Shown here piece by piece: positions 1 to 6,740 of a stretch of DNA of 64,000 bases. The position numbers and the translations under genes are program-made. Position 1 is the first letter of the stretch; each line of letters starts with the position of its first letter. Where the stretch lies: contig JAFPVR010000064.1 in the NCBI GenBank assembly GCA_017395245.1, positions 28,449 to 92,448 of the forward strand, in the 5' to 3' direction. The stretch is from Bacteroidales bacterium (GTDB lineage: Bacteria > Bacteroidota > Bacteroidia > Bacteroidales > WCHB1-69). The notes beneath the pieces were generated by a model. The model ran no database searches. It was not told where the DNA came from and was given only the letters and a program-made list of their open reading frames with translations.

Positions 1-294
1 TGTGGCAAAACCGCCGAAATCAACCGTTTTTTGTTGACTGGACGCTTGGCCGGCGGTATTTACTTGCCCATGTGCCGGGTCCAGCAGGGCAAAACCTCGC
101 CGTGGGTGTTCAAACTGGGTGTCAAGATGGATTTTGCCATCACGCCGGTGGCAAAAGGCATGTCTGACGATACGATGCTTCCGGAAGCGACCTATCGGCT
201 GAACCAGTTCAACCTCATGTCGGGCGACGGCTGCCGTTTTGTGAGCTTCGGATTAGAAGCTGGAATCATGTATGTCTTTGGTAATAAAAACTGA
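1..294 (+). CDS. C-terminal part of an unidentified protein, possibly outer-membrane beta-barrel
   Basis: The reading frame is open from the left edge and stops at 292-294, so only the last 97 residues are visible. The segment alternates polar and hydrophobic residues and ends in GIMYVFGNKN, a strand-like finish seen in Bacteroidota outer-membrane beta-barrels. The next gene starts 5 bases later, so it is probably the upstream member of the same operon as the T6SS genes. I do not recognise the family. The barrel assignment is inference from composition only. Confidence 0.45.
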   Translation, partial: CGKTAEINRFLLTGRLAGGIYLPMCRVQQGKTSPWVFKLGVKMDFAITPVAKGMSDDTMLPEATYRLNQFNLMSGDGCRFVSFGLEAGIMYVFGNKN

Positions 295-299
295 TAAAA

Positions 300-1499
300 A
301 TGGCAAACGAACATAAAGAATGGGGTGCGGGCGTTTTTTCGCTGCTCTCCTGGTTTAGGCAAGAGAATGTCAAGAAAGCCAAGGTGATGGTTGTCGGGGC
401 GGGCGCTTTGGGCAACGAGGTGTTGAAAAACTTGGCCCTGTTTGGGGTGGGCAACATCTTCATCGTCGATTTCGACACCATCGAGTACTCGAACCTCACC
501 CGTTCCATCCTCTTCCGGGAATCCGATGCCGACAAGGGGTTGTATAAGGCGGAAGTCGCCGCAAGGCGCATCCGGGAAATCAACCGGAACATCAACGTGC
601 AGTACATCGTCGGCAATTTGAGCTCGGATGTCGGGTTGGGTGTCTACAAGCAAATGGACGTGGTGATTGGTTGTTTGGACAGCCGTTTGGCGCGACTCCA
701 GCTGAACCGCCAGTGTATGCGCGCCGGTGTGCCTTGGGTTGATGGCGGCATCGAGGATCTCAACGGCGTGGTGAAAGTCTTCAAACGCGGCGTGAACTGT
801 TACGAATGCGGGCTTTCGGACACGGCCAAGCACAACCTTTTCCAGAAAATGTCGTGCGCGGGTGTGGCCAAGCGCAACGAGGATGCGGGCCGCATACCCA
901 CGACACCCGTCATAGCCTCCATCATTGGGGCCATACAGACCCAGGAGGCGATGAAACTGCTTCATCCAGAGGAACTTTACAAGGGAAACTTGGCCTCCCT
1001 GTGTGGACAGTGGTTCCACTACGAAGGTATGCACAATAACGTGCGGGTTTACAAATCTTCGGCCTACAATAGCGACTGTCCCTCTCATGAGTATTGGAAG
1101 CCGGTGTTCAAGATTCCGCAGCTGTCGGCCGACATCACGGTGGAGGCATGCATCGCTCTGCTCAAGGATCTGCTCAATGTGGAGAGTGTGGAAATCAATC
1201 TTCGCAACGACCGTTTTGTGGACAAAATCGTGACGCGCAACGACAACCAGTGCTTCCGCCCGATGCTTCCCGAGTCCAAGATTCCGGACTATATCGACTC
1301 CGACCCGTTGCTCTACCGCCGCCTCAAGATGGATTTGAACCAGAACACCTACGAGAATATCGACGAGGAGTTCCCCTATCCGCATCTCACGCTTCGAGAG
1401 ATTGGCATCCCGTACTATGACATTCTCCAAATCACCACGGAGTCTGGCTATTTCTATGTGGAGCTGACCAAAGACGAGAATCGATATCCGTTTGTGTAA
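300..1499 (+). CDS. E1-like (ThiF/MoeB/HesA family) adenylating enzyme in the T6SS operon
   Basis: A 399-residue protein of the ubiquitin-activating E1 superfamily, which adenylates the C-terminus of a ubiquitin-like or sulfur-carrier protein with ATP. Visible features are the nucleotide-binding GAGALG (33-38), the DFD and SNLTR signature (57-68) that holds the ATP phosphates, CLDS around Asp128, and the RIPTTP helix-start with IIGAIQTQEA (about 199-218). A CYEC pair (168-171) and CPSH (261-264) could form a zinc site in which one usual Cys is replaced by His. Cys187 is a candidate catalytic cysteine. A C-terminal extension of about 130 residues is unlike MoeB or ThiF. It lies 5 bases after the upstream gene and 16 bases before tssG, so it looks co-transcribed with the T6SS baseplate. 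No ubiquitin-like partner, E2 or JAB protease is visible in the window. Confidence 0.85.
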   Translation: MANEHKEWGAGVFSLLSWFRQENVKKAKVMVVGAGALGNEVLKNLALFGVGNIFIVDFDTIEYSNLTRSILFRESDADKGLYKAEVAARRIREINRNINVQYIVGNLSSDVGLGVYKQMDVVIGCLDSRLARLQLNRQCMRAGVPWVDGGIEDLNGVVKVFKRGVNCYECGLSDTAKHNLFQKMSCAGVAKRNEDAGRIPTTPVIASIIGAIQTQEAMKLLHPEELYKGNLASLCGQWFHYEGMHNNVRVYKSSAYNSDCPSHEYWKPVFKIPQLSADITVEACIALLKDLLNVESVEINLRNDRFVDKIVTRNDNQCFRPMLPESKIPDYIDSDPLLYRRLKMDLNQNTYENIDEEFPYPHLTLREIGIPYYDILQITTESGYFYVELTKDENRYPFV

Positions 1500-1515
1500 C
1501 GTTTGTCCAGACATT

Positions 1516-2313
1516 ATGAGACTCAACGAGCAGCATATTCCAATTGGGGAGTTGAAAGCCGAAACATGGCTTAACACCTGTCTTCCGGACGCTCTTCCGC
1601 CCCATGTCAGCACGAAAGGAATCTTCTACAGCAACTATAGTGAGGATCTGTTGGAGGTAGAGGCGGCCGGTGACGGTTCCCGTCGCGTTACGCTGTCACG
1701 CGATGGGCTGTTCCATCTTCTACCGGAAGCTCTTTTCGTGGACGAGAACCGTCTGCAGGATCCTAAAAAGAAGAACATGCCATTCAAGCCCGAGAAAGAG
1801 CGGATTCTGAACTTTTTCGTTCCTTTTGACACGGAATACTTCAAAACCAGTCTCGAACTGGACAAGACGATAAGCGATATAGAGCGCGGCACGGTAGACT
1901 TGTTGCTGGAAACGCTCTGTGGCATAGACATGCGGACGGTTCAGAACCCGCTTGTTCGGAAAGCCGCTCCGTTTTTGTTGCAGGCGGCGGAAATACGTGG
2001 GGATTTCACGCTGCTCTCTCGCCTGATGACTGCAATTTCCGGATATAATACAGACATTCAGCCGGTTATGCGCCGGGTGACATTGTCGTCGGGACGGCGC
2101 ATAAGCCGGACGGAGATCAGGGTCGTTTTTAACATTCCCGGCCTGAGCAATGCGGAGTACAACCGGCAATATGACGCGATGGGGGAATTTGTGGCGTTTA
2201 TGGCGGAATGGTTTTTTCCGGCCGACATGCCCTGGCAATACGCCATTAAGGACAAAAACCATCCGTTTAAGCTCGATGGCTCAATTACGTTGGATTATAA
2301 TACCTATCTTTAA
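1516..2313 (+). CDS. tssG: T6SS baseplate protein TssG (subtype iii-like)
   Basis: A 265-residue protein between the E1-like gene and tssK. TssG forms, with TssF, the wedge of the contractile T6SS baseplate in the cytoplasm. The assignment rests mainly on synteny (TssG-TssK-TssE-TssF) and general resemblance, for example the late segment with RRISRTEIRVVF and FMAEWFFPADMPW, which fits TssG-like beta-rich C-termini. It is shorter than proteobacterial TssG, as is usual for Bacteroidota forms. A GTG at 1492 would overlap the E1 stop. The ATG at 1516 was preferred because the extra residues (MCNVCPDI) look unnatural. Confidence 0.6.
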   Translation: MRLNEQHIPIGELKAETWLNTCLPDALPPHVSTKGIFYSNYSEDLLEVEAAGDGSRRVTLSRDGLFHLLPEALFVDENRLQDPKKKNMPFKPEKERILNFFVPFDTEYFKTSLELDKTISDIERGTVDLLLETLCGIDMRTVQNPLVRKAAPFLLQAAEIRGDFTLLSRLMTAISGYNTDIQPVMRRVTLSSGRRISRTEIRVVFNIPGLSNAEYNRQYDAMGEFVAFMAEWFFPADMPWQYAIKDKNHPFKLDGSITLDYNTYL

Positions 2314-2319
2314 AATATT

Positions 2320-3228
2320 ATGCCTAAATTGAACAGAATAGATTGGAAGCGAGGCATGGAAATCATGCCGGAAACGTTCATTGGCGCGGAGGAATACCAT
2401 GACCAACTCAGTATGATAAACCGCCAGCTCGTGGTGCCGCTTGCATACGGGCTCGTGCCTCTGCAGGAATTCGAACTGAAATGCACGGTTCTTGACCAGC
2501 ACATTATACTTGAGAAAGTGAAAGCCACCATCATGAACTGTGACGGACAGCTCATTCATCTTACCGAAGGTGCGAAAATTCCGTTGCCGAGGGATGCCCA
2601 TGGCATCTATTATCTGGCCGTTTCCATCGAGGGTGACAAGCATATAGAGGAAAATGGGGTGCCGTATCTCGAAAAGGAGTACCGTTATCAAATCATAAAT
2701 TTGCTGAATCCGTATACGCCATCGCTGTTCCCCATCTTGAAATTGCATGCCGCTCACGGAGATTGGGAGGATATGGACTTCATCCCGCCTTGCTGCACGG
2801 TTAGCGCACATCCGGAATTTGCGAGAGTGTCTGAACTTTGCATACAATGGTTGAAGAAAATACTCTCCATTGCAGGCCAGAAAGATTATGGAGACCTTTG
2901 TTTTCACTTGGGCAATCTGTTGATTGACATGGCCAATACAACACAATGTGGCACCTCTTCCATGCTGATTACCAGTCTGAAGAAGGCCGTGCTCATCCTT
3001 TTGACGTATCATTTGCTTGACGAGTCCGACCAGGAGCTGCTGACGAAGGCAGAAGAGTTCGTCTGGCGCGATTATAACCCGAATACCCTCTTCGAGACCA
3101 TGCAGGATGCGATGTCCCTGATCCATTGCTCCATCGAATTTCTCGAACGTGCCGAGCCGAAGCCCGCGCCTGTGGTGGAGAAACCCAAGCCGGAGCCGGA
3201 AGAGGAGGAACTCACGTATATGCTGTAA
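2320..3228 (+). CDS. tssK: T6SS baseplate-membrane connector TssK
   Basis: A 302-residue protein whose N-terminus (IDWKRGMEIMPETFIGAEEYHD) matches the TssK opening, a W-x-x-G-M followed by PxxF and a helix. TssK trimers link the baseplate wedge to the membrane complex in canonical T6SS. It is much shorter than the roughly 440 residues of proteobacterial TssK, and it ends in a Pro/Glu-rich tail (about 280-298). It starts 6 bases after tssG and stops 3 bases before tssE, consistent with a tightly packed operon. The family call is from motif and neighbours. The shortened form is expected of the Bacteroidota subtype. Confidence 0.75.
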   Translation: MPKLNRIDWKRGMEIMPETFIGAEEYHDQLSMINRQLVVPLAYGLVPLQEFELKCTVLDQHIILEKVKATIMNCDGQLIHLTEGAKIPLPRDAHGIYYLAVSIEGDKHIEENGVPYLEKEYRYQIINLLNPYTPSLFPILKLHAAHGDWEDMDFIPPCCTVSAHPEFARVSELCIQWLKKILSIAGQKDYGDLCFHLGNLLIDMANTTQCGTSSMLITSLKKAVLILLTYHLLDESDQELLTKAEEFVWRDYNPNTLFETMQDAMSLIHCSIEFLERAEPKPAPVVEKPKPEPEEEELTYML

Positions 3229-3231
3229 ACG

Positions 3232-3666
3232 ATGAATATCAAAATACCTTTTCAACTGGTAAACGGAAGCGTGGAATTGGAGACGGATGTGAAAAAGTCC
3301 GTCGACAAGTTCATCGATTTGTTGGTGGCTACCCCGTTCGGTCAGTTCAAGGCAGATCTCGATTTCGGGTTTGTCTTCAAGAACTACCGGTTTCAGAATT
3401 TTGATGAAAAGAGGCGCACGGTGGCGTATTTGAAGGAAGAGGATTCCATGTGCGATTACAAAATCACGGGCACCAGCAAGAACCCCAAAAATTTCGCACA
3501 CGCCCTGAAACGGAATATAGAAAGTTATGAGCCGCGTATGCTCGTCAGCGAGGTCACAATGGATTACAATGCCAAGAAACACAATGTCAAACTGTTGATT
3601 TTGGGCCAAATCAAAGGGGACAAACCGCAACCCTACAGCCACGAGATCAACTTCTATGTATGGTAA
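3232..3666 (+). CDS. tssE: T6SS baseplate protein TssE (gp25-like)
   Basis: A 144-residue protein of the phage T4 gp25-like family, which helps start sheath polymerisation at the baseplate. The typical segment is visible: a helix (DVKKSVDKFIDLLVATPFGQF), the DFGF turn, then a charged helix with NPKNFAHALKRNIESYEPR and two final beta strands. Spacing to tssK is 3 bases, and its last 7 bases overlap the start of tssF, which suggests translational coupling. The length is normal for the family. Confidence 0.8.
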   Translation: MNIKIPFQLVNGSVELETDVKKSVDKFIDLLVATPFGQFKADLDFGFVFKNYRFQNFDEKRRTVAYLKEEDSMCDYKITGTSKNPKNFAHALKRNIESYEPRMLVSEVTMDYNAKKHNVKLLILGQIKGDKPQPYSHEINFYVW

Positions 3667-5477
3667 AGATTATGGACAATTATATGAACCAGCAAACAGG
3701 GAAAGAACTGCTCGAAAAGGCGATCAAACAATGGACCGAGGACGGGGTGTTGGACAGCTATGACGGTGGCGGTATGTCCACCGGCAAGAAATTCGACAAG
3801 GAGGAAGAGGAAGCGATTGCCCAAAACCTGAGGAAAGATCCCGTCATCAATCTGTTCATGACGGCGTTGGCCCATCAGACCAATCTGCTCCAGGAACAGA
3901 TTGCCGGATTGCGGACTGATTTGGTCAACGAGTTTATCCGAAAGACGGTGCCGTATTCTCTTACGCGCCCCGTGCCCGCGATGACCCTTATACAAGCCAA
4001 GATGGTGGAGGGTGCGGAGCCTTATTGCCTGTTGGACGACTCCCATGTAATTCAGTTGGAAAAACGCTCGAAAACCAAGATGAGGTTCAAAGAACTTGAA
4101 AAATTCTCGTTTGTGCCTCTTCTGAAAACCAAGATTCTTGACGCGGCAATTACTTCGGTCAGGAAAACCGGTCAGAACACGTTTGAACTGACGGTCTCCG
4201 GCACATCCACCGTTGGCGGACTGTCGGGTTGCTCGCTGTTCTTCCCCAACGTTAATCCTGCACGGGTTTCGCTCTCAATTGGCGGGGTCTCGTTGCCGGT
4301 TTTATCCATGATGGATTACGAGCGTTTGCCGATTTGCGCAGCCTTCGACATCAACCACTGCGTTTTCAACCGTTCGTTGCTTTACGGCACCACCGAGAGC
4401 TGGATGGATATGCTGGCTCCGTTTCAGCGCAGGCTTTTCTACGTGGGGGATTATGACGAGGCCAATACCGCTTCTACTCTCACAGTCCAGCTGGTTTTGG
4501 ATATGGCGGAGAATGTGAATTTGGCACCTCAAGATGTCTTGCTTAATTGTGTGCCGGTTGTGAATGTGGAGAAGGGTGCCGTAACGTTAACCGCCGACGA
4601 ACCCATCAAGCAAATCGCCACGGAGAAATCTGCGGATATCCAATCTCCTAAAGCTTCCGAATCGCATAAGAAGGCGGATAAGCGGAAGTCGTTTCTGCAA
4701 TTGCTGGCACCGGCAGAGTCATCGTATTCGCCGGAGCAAATCATGCTTCGCCGTTTTGGCGCAGAACGTTTTCATGCTGGGGAACTGTTGCAAAAAGCAC
4801 AGGCGCTTGTACATCATTATTCCTCCGATTTCTATGCCTTCAGGGCCTTTGCGGATGTCGATTTTGATGACAAAATGAATCTGTTGCGGCTTCAGTTGAA
4901 TGAGATTGAGGGAATCATCGGTGATGGCCGGACTGCCCATTCCGGTGTGTATGTCATGTTGCAGAAACGAGATCAGGATTGCTTTACATGTGGGCAGCAG
5001 CGGATTGAGGTCGCCTATCTGCTCACCGACGGCCCGCGTGCCAACGACATTGGCGAAGGTGGGGCAATTATCCTTCCTCCTATGCTGGATGCGAAGGAAA
5101 CCCGAATATTAATGCCCACGTTCGGGGGAACCGACGAAATGACGGACGAGAGTTCCCTGGATTTGACGGCGAAGTATTATCATCTGTCAAAAGACAGAAT
5201 TATTACCAAGGCGGATGTCAAAAACTTCTGTATTAAGGAGTTGGTCTGTTTCTATCGTTTAAGAAGCGACCAAATCAAAGGCATTGATGTGACGCGGGAC
5301 GATGAGGCTTCGTCGCAAACCATGGTGGTTACGGTTACAATAGAACCAAATCCCAATCAAGAGATTCCTGACGATCAGCTGAAAAGGATGGCTTCAGAAT
5401 TGGCGCAGAAAATCAACCTCCGTACTACTGGATTTTGTTCATATACGGTTGTAATCAAGGAACTTGATGTATGTTAA
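3660..5477 (+). CDS. tssF: T6SS baseplate wedge protein TssF
   Basis: A 605-residue TssF, the largest wedge component of the T6SS baseplate (phage gp6-like). N-terminal helices with ALAHQTNLLQEQIAGL are followed by PYSLTRPVPAMTLIQA, a conserved TssF feature where the first beta domain starts. A low-complexity charged linker lies around residues 310-345. Start codons at 3660 and 3672 are both possible. The 3660 ATG overlaps the tssE stop. The gene ends 7 bases inside the next gene. The order TssG-TssK-TssE-TssF fits Bacteroidota T6SS-iii clusters, and the sheath, Hcp, VgrG and ClpV genes must lie to the left of the window or elsewhere. Confidence 0.8.
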   Translation: MVKIMDNYMNQQTGKELLEKAIKQWTEDGVLDSYDGGGMSTGKKFDKEEEEAIAQNLRKDPVINLFMTALAHQTNLLQEQIAGLRTDLVNEFIRKTVPYSLTRPVPAMTLIQAKMVEGAEPYCLLDDSHVIQLEKRSKTKMRFKELEKFSFVPLLKTKILDAAITSVRKTGQNTFELTVSGTSTVGGLSGCSLFFPNVNPARVSLSIGGVSLPVLSMMDYERLPICAAFDINHCVFNRSLLYGTTESWMDMLAPFQRRLFYVGDYDEANTASTLTVQLVLDMAENVNLAPQDVLLNCVPVVNVEKGAVTLTADEPIKQIATEKSADIQSPKASESHKKADKRKSFLQLLAPAESSYSPEQIMLRRFGAERFHAGELLQKAQALVHHYSSDFYAFRAFADVDFDDKMNLLRLQLNEIEGIIGDGRTAHSGVYVMLQKRDQDCFTCGQQRIEVAYLLTDGPRANDIGEGGAIILPPMLDAKETRILMPTFGGTDEMTDESSLDLTAKYYHLSKDRIITKADVKNFCIKELVCFYRLRSDQIKGIDVTRDDEASSQTMVVTVTIEPNPNQEIPDDQLKRMASELAQKINLRTTGFCSYTVVIKELDVC

Positions 5478-5974
5478 GGCATTGTTTTCGTGTTTTGCTC
5501 GTTTCAGTGATGCTTTTGTGGACGGCACCTCCAGTTTCAGCGCAGACTGATGCTACTGCTGAAAACTGTGAAAAGCTGATCGACGAAGTCATTATGAATG
5601 CCCGTTTGAAATTGGGCTGTCCGTACGAGTGGGGTGCTACTGGCCCTAACCGCTACGATTGCTCGGGGTTGGTGAATTATGCGTTTCGCCAGGTGGGTGT
5701 TGTGGTTACGCGAACCACCAGTACGTTATGCATTGAAGGGGAACGGGTGTTTTTGACCAACATCAAGCGCGGCGACCTGATTTTTTTTGTGTCGGGGGAA
5801 TATCCTAACCGGAATATCTCGCATGTGGGCATCGCTCTTACGGATTACGATAATGGGGATTTCAAGTTCATTCATGCCTCGGCGGGCAACGGCTGTGTGG
5901 TGGTGAGTCATTTCACCGACTCGAACTACCAGAAAACCTACGGGGGTGCCAGAAGGATTATCAGCTGCGAATGA
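5471..5974 (+). CDS. Secreted NlpC/P60 peptidoglycan endopeptidase
   Basis: A 167-residue cysteine peptidase with a signal peptide (hydrophobic core about 7-18, likely cleavage after VSA at residue 24). The NlpC/P60 catalytic set is complete: Cys64 in YDCSG, His118 in ISHVGIAL and His135 in FIHAS. Such enzymes cut gamma-D-Glu-mDAP or related bonds in cell-wall peptides in the periplasm. The start overlaps tssF by 7 bases, so it belongs to the same operon. It may open peptidoglycan for T6SS assembly or serve as an effector. No adjacent immunity gene is seen, which favours an assembly role, but this is inference. Confidence 0.85.
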   Translation: MLRHCFRVLLVSVMLLWTAPPVSAQTDATAENCEKLIDEVIMNARLKLGCPYEWGATGPNRYDCSGLVNYAFRQVGVVVTRTTSTLCIEGERVFLTNIKRGDLIFFVSGEYPNRNISHVGIALTDYDNGDFKFIHASAGNGCVVVSHFTDSNYQKTYGGARRIISCE

Positions 5975-5980
5975 TACCCT

Positions 5981-6035
5981 GTAGAGACGCACGGCCGTGC
6001 GTCTCGGGTGGAGACGCGCCACGGCACGTCTCTAC
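5981..6035. repeat. Two copies of the 28-bp GTAGAGACG palindrome family
   Basis: Unit one (5981-6005) starts with the arm GTAGAGACG and core CACGGCCGTG but its right arm is cut to CGTCTC. Unit two (6008-6035) has a slightly changed left arm and an intact CGTCTCTAC right arm. They lie just after the T6SS operon and may serve as a transcription stop. Confidence 0.85.
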
Positions 6036-6039
6036 ATCA

Positions 6040-6240
6040 TCAATAATACTACGCACTTCCCCGCCACGCCTCCATGCAGTACGCATCGCTGTCGTGGTCG
6101 CAGCCACGGTCGCAGAAGGTTTCGCGCACGATGGGGATGAACTCCTCGACGGTTTCCGTCCAGCACCAGCCGCCATAGTCATGTTTGACCTCCTCAACCC
6201 GCATCAACGCCCGCTTCTTTTCGCTGTGCAGAATGGTATA
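6040..6240 (-). pseudogene. Duplicated 3' end of the secreted-protein gene at 6741-9191
   Basis: About 200 bases match 6738-6943 almost base for base. The encoded peptide repeats the segment HSEKKRALMRVEEVKHDYGG and the Cys-rich tail CDRGCD, with few substitutions. The Trp codon three residues before the end is changed to TAG. A frame reaching leftwards from about 6315 gives a new unrelated N-terminus, so it is probably an inactive fragment. Together with the palindrome on its left it mirrors the arrangement at 6692-6943. Confidence 0.8.
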
Positions 6241-6394
6241 CTTTGTGATGATGATTTTGTTTTGATTGTACAACAAGTTGTAAAACAGTCCTTTGCGCGA
6301 ATTAGGGCTTGTCAAAATGTGCTTTAACGGTGCCGAATCTTATAAAATTTTGCACTTTCGGCATGAGTTCAGAATACTTTTCGGAAAAAGATAG

Positions 6395-6402
6395 TATCTT
6401 TG
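6395..6402 (+). promoter_or_regulatory. Bacteroidota -7 promoter box TATCTTTG
   Basis: Perfect TAnnTTTG box followed by GC, just ahead of the ATPase remnant. No clear -33 element. It may be the surviving promoter of the lost gene. Confidence 0.5.
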
Positions 6403-6417
6403 CACCGACAAAAATGA

Positions 6418-6663
6418 ACTCGTCTATGGCAGAAAATCACGGACCATGTTATTGATTTATGTGAGATGAAGTATTGCCAGTCTGAATTTGTTGTCAGCGG
6501 TAGCTATGAAGAAAATCTCCGCCAGCGCAATTCTACCTTCGCCCATTTTACCAAAACGAAGGATGCGCTTCACACGGTACTCATCACCACATACGGGCTT
6601 AAGCGCAACCTCTATTCAGATAGCATTTACGCCACAGTGACGATGAATGAGCTTTTTGCGTAA
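6418..6663 (+). pseudogene. C-terminal remnant of a Bacteroidota AAA-type ATPase
   Basis: An open segment of 81 codons with no proper start. It resembles the C-terminus of the large family of Bacteroidota ATP-binding proteins of mobile or accessory character: ...VIDLCEMKY, SEFVV, SYEENLR, KTKDALHTVLITTYGLKRN and TVTMNELF before the stop. The P-loop half is gone. The promoter-like box 16 bases upstream suggests an internal deletion that joined the leader to the gene end. The family match is from memory of the conserved tail. Confidence 0.6.
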
Positions 6664-6691
6664 CTTATGCTGTACCCGTGATGCGCCACGC

Positions 6692-6735
6692 CGTGAGACG
6701 CGCCACGCCGTGAGACGCACGTCCGTGCGTCTCTA
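6692..6735. repeat. GTAGAGACG-family palindrome, partly rearranged
   Basis: Overlapping left-arm pieces (GTGAGACGC twice) are followed by core GCACGTCCGTGC and an intact right arm CGTCTCTAC. It sits 6 bases after the stop codon of the gene at 6741-9191. Confidence 0.75.
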
Positions 6736-6740
6736 CCGCA

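Noticed and set aside
192-1613. 473-codon open frame on the minus strand
   Set aside because: Antisense to the E1-like gene, with no recognisable domain and biased composition.
2281-3642. 453-codon open frame on the minus strand
   Set aside because: Mirror of tssK/tssE; no domain.
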